This document shows, piece after piece, positions 23,462-34,652 of a stretch of DNA of 64,000 bases. The first letter of the stretch is position 1, and each line of letters opens with the position of its first letter. The position numbers and the translations under genes are program-made. The notes under the pieces are model-generated. The model was not told the origin of the DNA, made no database searches, and saw only the letters and a program-made list of their open reading frames with translations. The DNA is from Gnetum montanum (Eukaryota > Streptophyta > Gnetopsida > Gnetales > Gnetaceae): NCBI GenBank assembly GCA_015680685.1, contig MNCI01004849.1, positions 1 to 64,000 on the forward strand, read 5' to 3'.

Positions 23462-25735
23462 ATGATTTTTGTTGCTTTGGCTATTATGGCCAGATTTCTG
23501 AGGCTTTGGCCCTACCTCTTCCATGGCTGGCCGCAGTTGGTTGTTTTGAGGTTGTGGCCCTACCTCTTCAAGATTTCTGAGGCTGTTTTCCGAATTTTTA
23601 AACTTTCCTTTTGCAAGGGTGTTCTTGCAAAGTGGTTTGAGCAATATTATAATAAGAAAAGCACTATTTTTCAATTAGTTTTTGGAGCAGTAATGATCCT
23701 TCCTCTTAATATCAAAGTAGTCATAGGTTTTCATCCAGGAGAGTATCCATTGATTCCTACAACTCGTTTTTCATAATTTAAATCTTTCTATAAGACAAAA
23801 TTATCCAATTATGTTGCGAATTCTATCATTCACAAAAACCAATTTGTTCATAAAGATTTCATTAATGATGCTTATTTTGACTTATGTTTATTCATTAGTA
23901 GCAAGGTTTTATTGTATATACAACAATCCAATGTTAGTTCTTATTCTATTTTCATACTTCATGGTGCCATAACTAGTAGGATTTATGATTAGTCGATGTC
24001 ATGTTTCTCTACTTTTTATACTACTATGACCAAAATTTCTATTGCCCACCAACATCCTCTAAAATCCTATACTCTATGTTGTATACCTTTGATTAGGTGT
24101 ATTATCTTAAGTTATGATCATCCCAAAAAATGTTTTACTCATTACGATCATCGATTGTGCCCTTGATTTTTGGCCACCAACATCCTTTAAAATCCTATAC
24201 TCTATGTTTTATACCTTTGATCATGTGTATGATCTTAAGTTATGATCATCCCAAAAATGTTTTACTCATTATGATCCTCGATTGTGCCCTGAATTTCTTG
24301 AAGATCAGAGGGTTATAAGGAGTAAGATTATGGGTGCCCAAAAAGGTCAATTGGCTTTACAACAAGCTCAGAGTCAAGAAGAAATCAGTTAGGTACTTTC
24401 ATATCTTTTTTTATTATTTCCTTATTTCTTAATTATGTTTTCATTTTATGTATTTGATAGTGAAATATGGGCTATAGAATGAACCAATGAAGAGTGCTGA
24501 ATCTGCACAGGTTGAAGAAATTCAAGGTATTTCATCCTTTGGAATAGTTCAATCGCAAGAACAAGTCACAGTTCTTGCTTCCAAGGTATATATTTAAATA
24601 TATTTTACTAAATTAAATGTCTTATCTATATTTTTATATTTTCTTTTATTATTATTTTCTTCTAATAAATTTCTTTTGTAGAGACAATGTACTAGGCAAG
24701 GTTCTAGTAGTCCAGTAGTTATAAGACAATCAACCCAACAACAAGCTCAACAACAATCCCAACCAACTTTTCAACAACGTTCAAGATGTGATAAGGGAAA
24801 GAAACCAGAGATAGGTTTTAATTGTTTGAATACTTTCTTCTTTTCTTATATAACATTAATAATAATTAAATTTTTTTAATTATTTTTTAAAATGCTGCAT
24901 AGGTCTATGAAGTGACAGTATTTTATCCGAGAGATGGATAGAGGTGATGTAGGTGCTACTTCTGCACAGACTTCTATTCCACCGTCACCTAGATCACCAC
25001 TCATACCTTCTTTTCCTTTAACACCTGGTAGAGGTTCCCTTCCATAGGCAGCACCAAAAACAATTTCTAAATCTATTCTAGTGGTTTCTTCTTTCTCTAT
25101 CTCTAGTTCTTCATATTCTACAAGAAAGATAGTGGCAACTACTAAGGAAGAACTTGTTCTTCTTTGACGTATTAATCAACGAATTTCAGACAACAAACAC
25201 TGTCCTATTCGTGAGGATGTCTAACATCTACAGGAGTCATAATTATGCAATTTCAAAATAGATTATGATTTAGTATAGGTTGTACTTTCATCATCTTGGC
25301 ATCCAATTCCTAAGGAGACTCCAAATTCCATAAAATATTTGGAGCAACTCTTAGGAGATTTGGAAAGTGCAATATGTTATGCTTGCCATCTAGATACTCA
25401 TGTACACTTCCTTCAAATTGATAATGATCAATTCTAGGTAATATATATATTTTTCCCTCTTTTCTTATTTTGGTTTGTTGATTTATTCATAACTCATAAT
25501 TTAAATTTTGTTTCTATAGAGAAAGGAAAAGGAATGACAAGGAGACATGGATGATCGATCAGTACAAGTGGAAATGTTGAAGACTCAACTTCAAAGAAAA
25601 GAGGAATCAGTAGCTACAGTGAGACGTGTGATTGAATATATCAAACAGCTATGTGATGGACTTGTTGGATGTAAAGTAGTGCTTAGCAAAGCAGATGCTA
25701 CTACTAAAGAGAGAGAATCCGAATTAAAGATATAG
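23462..25735 (+). pseudogene. antisense intron-containing gene between 5' LTR and gag
   Basis: Unrecognised protein on the strand opposite to gag-pol. Coherent blocks are joined by AT-rich introns with GT...AG ends: 24393 to 24460 or 24477, 24586-24681, 24815-24902 and 25438-25519. The exon 24478-24585 is exactly 36 codons (NEPMKSAES...VTVLASK) and the next starts RQCTRQGSSS and runs into a Gln-rich stretch. Earlier blocks include GFHPGEYPLIPTTRFS (23730-23775) and FTHYDPRLCPEFLEDQR. A Ser/Pro-rich exon follows (24903-25437). The last exon (25520-25735) has 60 open codons with heptad-like charged residues, suggesting a coiled coil. AATAAA motifs near 25850 could end its transcript. In-frame stops in several exons indicate a decayed copy. 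The start at 23462 is uncertain; 23640 or later is equally possible. Confidence 0.6.
24046..24300 (+). repeat. 128-bp tandem duplication in the antisense gene
   Basis: Two adjacent copies begin CCACCAACATCCT at 24046 and 24174 and differ by a few substitutions and one indel. The duplication breaks the reading frame, since 128 is not a multiple of three. It is therefore one of the disabling changes. Confidence 0.75.
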
Positions 25736-25949
25736 ATCTTTTTGAATCATTTGGTCATAACAAATAATTATAGTTGCCCCTTTTCTTTATTTTCCCATTT
25801 TGTGCCCTTTTTTCTTTAATGATGTACTTCCTCTTCATTCCTTTTGATAATAAAATAAAATAATATTTTCCTACATGTTATTTTTCTTAAATGTACTTAT
25901 GTTCTATGATAATAATAAAATAAGATTTTTCTTTCATTTTGGTTCCTGA

Positions 25950-25973
25950 ATCGTGGTTTGCTTCGATACCAAA
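25950..25973 (-). promoter_or_regulatory. primer binding site, degenerate tRNA-Met type
   Basis: On the minus strand, directly inside the 5' LTR, TTTGGTATCGAAGC resembles the tRNA-iMet site TGGTATCAGAGC with two changes. The related element at 40093-43229 has TTGGTATTAGAGC at the same place, supporting the call. Confidence 0.6.
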
Positions 25974-26477
25974 TGTGACATCCTATTCCCGAATGTCATA
26001 AAAATATGAATGCATAATTTATTATATTCGTCATGGATAACATATTGAAAAAATTATAAATAATGAAATAATTAGCAAATAAATAATTGATACTAAAGAA
26101 TTAAGCAAGGAAAAAAATGGAAGAATTATATTAATGGAAGAGAGTACTGTAACACCCTTTTGGGTTGTCTTCCTATGCCACTAAAGTCTTAGAGGCAATC
26201 TGACATTGCCATCACTATTAGGCTTATAACCTGGCCAAAAGGGTGGGCTAGTCCCCTTTCTATCCCACTTCATTTGGCTCTTGTTACTCACCTCTCTAGG
26301 CTCCACAACTCCATGCCGACACAACCTCTAATCCCGACCTTAAATAGCATAGGTTAAACCGTTTCCCAAGGGATACATGAATAGTCATAACTCCTCATAA
26401 CAAGTTACCCCTTCATTAGGAGGTTAATTACATTGTTTACAATTGTTTCCACCCTTAAAAAGGTACATGACGTTACA
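25974..26477 (-). repeat. 5' LTR, full length (504 bp)
   Basis: Begins TGTGACATCC and ends GACGTTACA. The first 140 bases match the truncated LTR at 18306. The remainder shares landmarks with the LTRs at 40093 and 42655, for example TTAGAGGCAA and GGGCTAGTCC-like stretches. No TATA box was fixed. Confidence 0.8.
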
Positions 26478-26482
26478 CTAAG
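26478..26482. repeat. right target-site duplication (CTAAG)
   Basis: Five bases after the LTR end. They match the empty site in copy A exactly and the left flank with one change. Confidence 0.75.
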
Positions 26483-26690
26483 AGAATACTAGAATGGGTC
26501 CACATATCCAAGAATGAATTCTAAGATAAAATAAAAGAATAATTGGGATAATCTCAAATTTTCATTTAACATATCTCATAGCCATATTCTTACTTTATTT
26601 CAAAATCTTAGAATAAAATAAAATATTTATATATATATAACATAAAAGAATACTAGTAATGGGCACCACCATCATCTCAACTTGTCCTTC

Positions 26691-27644
26691 AAAAGACGCA
26701 CTAAGAATTTGTACAAAAGAAGATTAAGGTTTGAGCTAATCATAATTGTGATCTAGTTTCTTAGATAAAAATAATAGATCCCTTGGGTGGCTTCATTGAA
26801 TTAAAGAAGAATCTATAACAAAGTGTAGCTAAGTCATATGTAGAGTTCGTACATTAAAAAATTTGGCTAAGGATGACTATAGTCTCCATCATTATATCAA
26901 CAATAAAGTTATAATTTAGAGTCTTTGATGTCTATAATTATTATCAAGTAATAAATTTTATTAGAAAATTTTAATTTCAATTAATTAAGATTTAAAATCC
27001 TAACCATAAGATCTTTGGGTAAATTAGAGTTATGTAGTGGTATAAAACAAAACGTTAATGAATACTTAGTTATTTCTATTAATTATGCACACTGATCTTG
27101 TTTGGCTAATTAGTAGGCACCAAGGATTGAGGATAAGGCATGAATAACATGATAAGTATATTTGTGTATGATATTTTAGATAAGTTTTCTAAAGGTTTTG
27201 TGTAGTGGGTTTTATTATCTTTTATTAATTGTATTTTATTTAAAGGTTAGGGTTGTAATGTTTAATAAGTCTTAGTTTTATATTTTATTTAAGGATTTTA
27301 TATTTGAGTTGTAGAAACTACAAGATATTGAATGAGGATAATATGTCTTTTTGTGCTTTGATCTCCATAGCTAATCTAAAAAGGATTTTTCTTTAAATAA
27401 TCCCATCAAGTAGAGGATGGATATCTTACTATTCCATGATGCTTGGAAGAAGAAGATACTTGCAAGTTATGGTAAATATCTAAGCTTTTGCATGTGGTTT
27501 TAGCATTCACTAGTAGCAATGTTAGTTGGAGTCTTTATTTTCATGTTTGGTAGACTTGGTCAACAAAGTTGATTGTATTTGATATTATTTTACTATGATT
27601 GATACACCATGTGAATTCTTTGATTTGAGCTAGGATTTTATAGA
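26691..27644. other. AT-rich DNA, no gene seen
   Basis: No frame, tandem repeat or match to the other regions was noticed between the duplication and the next LTR. Confidence 0.45.
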
Positions 27645-29310
27645 TGGATGTGTTCTTATACTCATTTTGGATTTTTCCTCTTGGTTTGTCCATCCTAAAT
27701 TCTTATAGGTCTAAGTTTCAAGTTGTTAAGGTTTCATGGTGTGCAAGTTGAATTAGTTCATAGGTAAAAAAATGTGTTTTTTCATATGTTATAGGACAAA
27801 ATAGAAGTCATGATCAAGTTGCAATCATTTATTGGTAGCAAATTTTGATTATGATTTACTCACAATGGCTCTTTTGAAATAAATGTAGGTTTTGACAAGC
27901 TCATTGTGGAATTATGATGAAACTAGCATTTGACAAGTGCTTAGAAAGCTATGATGTCTTAATGGTTAGGCTATGGTCAAGTCACAATGTAGCTATGAGA
28001 ACTTATAGTATACTTGTGACTAGATCATAATGAGGCTTAAACCTAAATTACATATTTGTGATCAACATTTAGTAAGATCATAGTCAGTCTTCTAGCAAAT
28101 TTCATGAGTTATAGTGGGTTAGTACTAAGGTTAAAGCTTGAAATTTTCTAATTTCAATGATGTTTTGGTTTGAACTATTTTGAATTGTGCTAATGGATGG
28201 ATTGGGTTGCTTAAGAAAATTTATTAAGATGCTTTGAACTTTGTGTTTTCTTTGTACCTATCAACACTATATAGGTCTAGGTTGTTGTATCTTCGTTGCC
28301 ATCAGTTATGTTTGTGAGCTTTGTTGATGTGATGTAGGGTTCATCATATTTTTCACTAGCATCAAGATATGTGTATCATTTGGTGATGGATGCCTTCAAG
28401 TGATTATGTTATCTCCACTAGGATGAATCAATGTAACTATTACCATAGTCCCAATCCTATGGAAGAGAGGGAGTGTTAGTAACTTTTTGAGATTGTTGTT
28501 ACTCCAAATTAAATGTTATATGATTGTTAACACACCTCTAGCACTAGTATTAATTCAAGAAATGGATTATTAGTATAGTTCTAGGACTAGTTAAAACTAA
28601 TAATGTAAAGCATTGTGAAATTTATTATATCTATTTGCTATAAGCACACCTGAAAACTTGATTCATATATTGACATTGTGTAGTGCATGCTAGTTTCCAT
28701 GGTGTGTAGGTGGTGGTGGATGGAGGTTGTGAGATTATTTTTTCTATGTCTAATGTTTGATATATGACTTATGCTTGTGGCTTATGTTTGGTGTATGTGT
28801 CTTTGTACTAATGTCTTTTATAGGTCTATCACCCATGCTCAATTTTTTTTATTCGATAAAACTTATTCTCAAGTTAAATGAGGAAGCTCATAAAGGTTTT
28901 TTAATCACTTTATACTAACTTTCCTTTTCTTTCAAGTGTTGATGTTCCATGAGATGAGGGATCACTAACATAACTAAAGGATGTGCTTGGGATTTTCTTA
29001 ATTATATCTGGTAGCTTTGTATCATTAATTCTTTATTATGGATATTAACTCTTTATTATATTGATGTATGGTTTCATGGAGATGCTATGTATCTTGATTA
29101 ATATTTGATGATTGATATGACATGGTTTGAAGTTTTATCCTTTAGTAGATATGTCATTGTTTAGTTAGATTTTATATTTTCCAATGCTTATGTTATTCTA
29201 TACATGTGTGTTTATTCCATGTCTTATTCACATTGTCATGTCCAAACCTCTCATTCTATGTGGATGTTTACATAATAACTTTCTAGCCTAGGTTAGTTAG
29301 AGGTGTTACA
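27645..29310 (+). repeat. left LTR
   Basis: Matches 31711-33158 and 33949-34073 in order. Shared landmarks include TGTTCTTATA near the start, TTTCCATGGTGTGTAGGT in the middle and GGTGTTACA at the end. The start is uncertain by about 20 bases. A degenerate primer site (TTAGTTTCAAAG at about 29313) follows. Confidence 0.65.
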
Positions 29311-29569
29311 AGTTAGTTTCAAAGAGTAAATTTCACAAAAACATTATGACTTATAGCTTATAGTGTAGTGATGGTAGGTGGTAGAACCTCTAAGAATTAT
29401 ATAGATGTGAATTTGAATCCAAATCTGGAATAAAATCTAAATGACACAACATGTCATGATGTGCACATTCTAAGGTTAAATATTTTTATTACTATAATAG
29501 ATCATATGGTTAATGAGTTAGATTTAATAGGTATGGGTTGAAGTTTTGAGGCATTAGACTAAGAGGAAT

Positions 29570-30480
29570 CTAGTAATTAATTTTACTATGATAAGTGGAG
29601 TAGGGAGTAGTAGACACTCTTTCAATCAAAATTTTATGGAGTAGTTTTGCAATCATGTGTTACATACTTTTGATGGTGTAGAAGACGTAAAAATAGCTAT
29701 TGAATGTCTCAAGGAGGTTAAAAATTCCTTCAAATTGATGGGTTATAGCAATGTAGTAGATTAGTTTGGTAGTATATTAGTTGAATGGAGTTGAAGGTCA
29801 TTGATGGGAGATTAAGGAGAAGGAAAAGGATTAGGAGGATATTGATAACCTCTAGAGTGAATTTTTCTTAGTCTTCAAGGAATGGTACAACTTCACTGAG
29901 TACACAGAAATAAAGGATAATAGGTTCAATAGGTCATACTAGGGGATCTTCTTTGTTCTTGAATATGATGTGAAATTCTTAGAGCTGAGCATGTTTGTCT
30001 CTTAAATTTAGAAGAATGAGATTTCTCATACTAACAAGTTTATTCATGATTTAAGATCATCCCTCAAAAATCACTTGTTTCTTCTTTTCCTTTCTAGTTG
30101 TAAGGATGCACATGTATGTTCTATGAAGTTTGAAAGGAGCTAGTATGTTGCTCCAACTAGAAAAAACAAAATGTAAAAAAAAAAAAAATTGCCTCCTCCA
30201 AGTAGACTTGGTGGAACTAATTAAGCTAAGAGAGTAGATGGTGATCAATCTCAATAATCAATAACAATAGACAATGGTACTACCTTTGAACATATGACAT
30301 GTTTCCTTTGTCGGAAGTTTGGGAATCTCGAGCAAGATTGTCCCAACTACTTATGGATAACTAGAAATAGGTATCATCCAATGAATATTAAACAAGGTAA
30401 TAAAATAATAATAGGTCAAGCAAGTGGTGCTCGTTAGAAGAGTCAAAGAAGGGTATTCACACTTAGTAATTAGTCATTTG
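29570..30480 (+). pseudogene. decayed Gag
   Basis: Broken frames on the plus strand give TFDGVEDVKIAIECLKEV (29670-29725) and a zinc knuckle CFLCRKFGNLEQDC (about 30304-30345). In this knuckle the expected His is Asn, so zinc binding would be lost. The knuckle precedes the protease remnant at the normal distance. Frequent stops show long decay. Confidence 0.55.
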
Positions 30481-31690
30481 ATGTTTAACCCAATACTATC
30501 ATGAAGGTTGAATGTACAATCCTTGATATATTAGTTTTGATTCTATTTAATCTAGGTACAAGTCATTTTAAGTAGATTCTAGTATTATTAAATAGTTGCA
30601 CCTAGATAATAAGCCTCTTCCACAAATGTTGCTTATAAAATCTATTTGAGGTTATGAATTCCTGATGAATTGCATATGTCATATTGTGTCTATCACATTG
30701 CATGAAGTTTAATGACCTAGTGACTTATAGGAAATGGATCTAAGTTTATATAATATGATCTTGAGTATGTATTGGTTGGCCAAGTAAGAGGGTAACTTGA
30801 ATTACCACTATGGAACTCTTATTTTGCAGACAAGTAGCAGTGAGCAAGTGACTATTTAGATGAGAACTATATAGGTGAAGTTTGATTTGATCTCATCCAA
30901 GACCTTTAGGATATTAATGTAGAAATTTCTTAGTTGATTTGTTGTGATAGTAAATAAGAAAGGTACACGTGAGATTAATTATATAAGAGTGATTCAATAA
31001 TTTCTAGATGTGTTTAAATAAGAACTTTGATGTTTTTCTGTAAGGAAGGATGTAGAGTTTGAAGTTGATATTAAGCCAAGTGTTAAATCCATTTTCAAAG
31101 CACTACATAGAATGTTAACAATGGATTTGTCTTAAGTAAAAATATAGATACAAAATTTTTTAGACAAGGATTTAATTAGACCTAGTGTTTCTCAATGAGA
31201 TACATTAGTGTTATTCATAAACAAGAAGGATGAAAGCCTTAGGTTGTACATTGATTATAGGCAACTAATTCAAATCACTATAAAGAGAAAATATCCATTA
31301 CCAAGGATTGATTATTTATTTAACCAATTAAAAGTGACTACAATATTTTCCAAGATTGATCTCAAATTACGATATCACTAGGTAATCATCAAGAAGGAAG
31401 ATATCTTTAAAGTAGACATTATGAGTTTATGGTTTTACATTTTGGATTTATGAATGTACCAACAATATTTATTCACTTGATGAACATCATGATGGGATCC
31501 TTCCTTGGATTATTCTATTGTAGTATTTTTTGATGATATGTTCTTTATTCTAAAGATGAGTAATTACATGATAAGCACTCGAGGACTATTTTTTAGACTC
31601 TTAGAGAATATCATCTTTTTTCATAACTAACTAGATATAGAAAACATTAGTCTACATGTTTGACCTGAAATGCCACATGTATGATTTATT
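30481..31690 (+). pseudogene. decayed protease and reverse transcriptase
   Basis: The protease site reads LFNLGTSHFK near 30545-30575, where D(S/T)G has become NLG. Reverse transcriptase follows at 31080-31680 with [42 protein letters not shown] and [11 protein letters not shown]. The catalytic box is decayed to FFDDMF. Nothing recognisable of RNase H or integrase lies between this and the right LTR, so pol is truncated. Confidence 0.7.
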
Positions 31691-31702
31691 AGGTTGGGGT
31701 TT

Positions 31703-34073
31703 GATGTAAAAATATGTTCTTATATTTTTCTGGGACTTTCTCTCTTAATTTATCCTTCCTAGAGCCTTGGAAGTTTGAGTTTTGAGTTCTTGGGATTTCA
31801 AAGCATGTAGGTAAGTTGAAAAAGTGCATTGGTTGATGATAAATGTAGGATGAAATGTGAGTAGTAATCAAGTCATGGCATTCTATTGATAGTAGATGTG
31901 AGTCATGGATCACTCATGATGAGGTCATGATGATAAATGCAAGTCACTTAAAGATCACAATAAAGTCGAAATGGTTCTTTTGAATAAAATGTAGGTTAGG
32001 ATAAGATTTCAATTAGGGTTTTATGAGGACTCACAATTCATGATGTCTTAAGGATTGAGTCTTGGTGAGGTTACGACTTAGCTATAAGGGATTGTAGTGT
32101 ACTTACATCTAGATTATGATGAGACTTTAAGTTATGCATTCATAATTACCTTAAAGTGTGATCATAGTTCATCCAATGGTAAATTATGCGACTCATGGTG
32201 GGTTAGTACTAAGGTTGTAGTATGATTTCTTTTTAATTTTGATGACATTTTAGGTTGAGCTATGTTAATTGGCATTGTTTGGCATCTTGGTTTGATTAGG
32301 GAAGTTTCTTGTAATGGTTTATGCTTCTTATTTTGGTTGTACATGTTAGTCCTATGTAAGTTCAAGTTGTTGTATTATCCTAATCACCATTTTTATATGT
32401 GTGATTTGTTAATGTAAGGCATGATTGATTGTATTTAGAACAAGTGTTAAGATGTGTATATTAGTTAATGATGGAAATCCTAGAGTGATTATGTTATCTT
32501 CATTGGGATGTATCAGTGCAAATTTTGTCATAGGTCCCATCCTATGGAAAAAAGAAATTGTTAGTATGAATCTAGCACCAATATTGGTTCAAACAAGTAA
32601 ATATTAGTACACCACTAGGAGTAGTTGAGATTAACAATATAAAGCCTTGTGCAAGGTATGATATTTGATTTGGTATAAGTACACATGATAATTTTTTTAA
32701 CATATTAATATTGAATGTAATTCATGTGAGTTTCCATGGTGTGTAGGTTGTGGTGGATGGAGGGATATGGTATTGTTTGATCTATGTCTTGTGTTTGGTG
32801 TATGACCTATGTTTATGATGTGTGAAAATGCTTGTACATGTTTGTATACCAATGTTATTTTGTAGATCTATTGTTCATGCTCAAGTTTCTTATTCCATGG
32901 TCTATATATTAATTTTATTTTTCTTTTAGATGTTAATTTTGTATAAAATGAGGGCTCATTGATATAGCTAGAGGATGTGCTTGGGGTTTTTTGGATTATA
33001 ACTTACTAGCTTTGTGTCATTGATTCTTTGTAAGGAATATTGACTCTATATTGGATTGATGTATGAATTCATCAATATAATATGTATTTTGATTAATACT
33101 TGATGATTAATATGTCATGGTTTTGACTTTTATCCTTTAGTATTTATGTCATTGTTTATTTAAACTATATATTTTCCTATCATCATCATTATCATCCTAG
33201 TCTTGTCCTAATAAAATGGGGTTGGCTACATGTGTTATTTTTTGCTATTCCCTTATATAAAAAGCTATATTTTTATTTATTTGTAGTTTCTTCGAATCAT
33301 ATTTGATCCATTTTTTCCATTTCTTTGGTTTTCCTTTCGGTGGCTTTCCTAGAATATTGATATAGTAACCTTTATATATAGGCTCATTGTCTTATCTTCT
33401 TTGCACATGTTCAAACCATCTAAGCCACCATTCCTATACCTTATCTCAAATAGAAGTCACTCCAAGTCTTCCTCTAATATCTATAGTATGTAGTTTATCT
33501 CTTTTGCTAATATTTAACATGCATTAAAGCATTTACATTTTTTTCATATTGATTTTATTTGTTGTTTATGCTCTTTTATATTGCTCAACTTTCAGCATCA
33601 TATAAGATAGGATGCCTAATTTCTATCCTATAAAATTTCTCTCTTAATTTTATTGGTATTTTTTTATTACATAGAACACCATTATCGTATCTCAATTTTG
33701 ACCATTCTCCCTCAATTCTCTTTTTGATATCTTTATCAATTTCATGATCTAATTGGACAATTGATCCTAGGTAGTGAAACTATTTGGAGTGAAGGACTTG
33801 TTTACCTTGAATTGTCACTCATATTTTACCATTATTTATACTATTATTAAAATTGCATTTCATATATTTTGTCTTACTCATACTAATTTTTACCAATTTG
33901 AGTCTAAGCATATATCGAGTACTCCATTTAAATTATATATTTTCCTATTATTATGTTCTTTTACATGCTTGTGTTTATTCCATGTTTTATTCATGTTGTT
34001 ATGTTTAAACTTCTCATTTAGTATTGGTCTTTACATATTACCTTTCTTGTCTACATTAGTTAAGAGGGTGTTA
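31703..34073 (+). repeat. right LTR, split by a LINE insertion
   Basis: Second copy of the long LTR. It is collinear with 27645-29310 up to about 33180, then resumes at about 33949 after the LINE fragment, and ends GGTGTTACA at 34073. The start is uncertain by about 10 bases. Confidence 0.65.
33181..33926 (-). mobile_element. 3' fragment of an RTE-type LINE
   Basis: The insert is flanked by a 22-bp duplication (33159-33180 and 33927-33948, one mismatch), a length typical of LINE insertion and not of LTR elements. On the minus strand it ends in an ATGATGATG tail preceded by ATGTAGCCAACCCCATTT. This resembles the GCCGACCCC... 3' end with short-repeat tail of plant RTE LINEs. Upstream, broken frames resemble the C-terminus of the LINE reverse transcriptase (a WFGHV-like stretch followed by KPPKGKPKKWKKW). 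It is 5' truncated, as most LINE copies are. Confidence 0.7.
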
Positions 34074-34468
34074 CATGTTCTATTGTAGATTTCTTCAATA
34101 GAAAATGACTATTCTTTAGTCAATATTTATATGAAATATTCAAGATTTCAATGTTACTTCTAAGGAATTATATAGAAAAAAATGTTTAAGTTACATAACT
34201 ATTGAATACATTTGTTCATCATCATCCTAGCCTTCTTGTCAAAAATTGCCTAGCCATTGCAAAATTAGAAAAAAAACTCATCTATAAGATTTGACATAAT
34301 TTTATAGCTAGCTACTAACTTGAATGCTAATCCTCCTTTTGTATACAGGCTTGAAACATGTTTATTTTACTCAAGATTTATTACATAGATGCATATAATC
34401 ATGTTTAAAGGATGGTTACAAAAAATTCTATCTTAAAAACCATTAAAATATGCCCTTCCATGGTTTAA

Positions 34469-34492
34469 GGGAGGTGGGGTCGGGGGGAGGGG
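34469..34492 (+). other. G-quadruplex-capable motif
   Basis: Four runs of three or more G occur within 24 bases (GGG, GGGG, GGGGGG, GGGG with loops of one to four bases). It is a strong local exception in AT-rich DNA. Function is unknown. Confidence 0.5.
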
Positions 34493-34582
34493 ATGGTGTG
34501 TGGTTGGTTGGTGTGAAGGTGTTAAAACCTAAAATAATTGAAACATAGGTACATCCCAAAATTTATAAAGTTTATAACTTAG

Positions 34583-34652
34583 TGCTACCTAGTAGAATCA
34601 AACTTGTGACCTAGGGTTACTAGGCCAAGACCTGTACCACTAGGCTACCACA
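34583..34652 (-). repeat. tRNA-derived SINE-head-like segment
   Basis: On the minus strand TGGTAGCCTAGTGGTA fits an A box and AAGTTTGATTC a B box, about 35 bases apart. Plant tRNA-derived SINEs start this way. No body or tail could be defined, and it has no proper acceptor stem by eye. Confidence 0.4.

Larger units (their letters stand above)
18306..26477 (-). mobile_element. Ty3/gypsy LTR retrotransposon with antisense gene
   Basis: An 8172-bp insertion in duplication copy B, bounded by TG...CA and 5-bp target duplications. On the minus strand the order is 5' LTR (25974-26477), primer site, a long leader with an oppositely oriented gene and a 5S-derived piece, gag, protease remnant, reverse transcriptase, RNase H, integrase, and a truncated 3' LTR (18306-18453). 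Integrase following RNase H places it in Ty3/gypsy. The peptide end KLQNKTISE resembles the start of the chromodomain-like tail of plant chromoviruses, but the rest is cut off. Scattered stops make it inactive. Its LTR family also occurs in the element at 40093-43229. Confidence 0.85.
13158..26690. repeat. tandem segmental duplication, copy B
   Basis: Second copy of the unit described at 3884-13157. It ends at CACCACCATCAT near 26688, after which the sequence is unrelated to the start of copy B. It is split by the 8.2 kb LTR element at 18306-26477. The junction pattern fits unequal crossing over or replication slippage between short homologies. Confidence 0.8.
27645..34073 (+). mobile_element. 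decayed Ty3/gypsy-type element with long LTRs
   Basis: Two collinear direct repeats, about 27645-29310 and 31703-34073, flank remnants of gag, protease and reverse transcriptase on the plus strand. Both repeats end GGTGTTACA. RNase H and integrase are missing: reverse transcriptase runs almost directly into the right LTR. Target duplications could not be fixed because the LTR starts are uncertain. The right LTR is longer because of a LINE insertion. Many substitutions between the LTRs imply an old insertion. Confidence 0.7.

Noticed and set aside
23190-23674. Three overlapping minus-strand frames of 74-142 codons
   Set aside because: They are low-complexity translations of the G-rich minisatellite and nearby short repeats.
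29250-31690. Complete gypsy polyprotein in the 27645-34073 element
   Set aside because: RNase H and integrase motifs are absent and the zinc-knuckle, protease and polymerase active sites are all altered.
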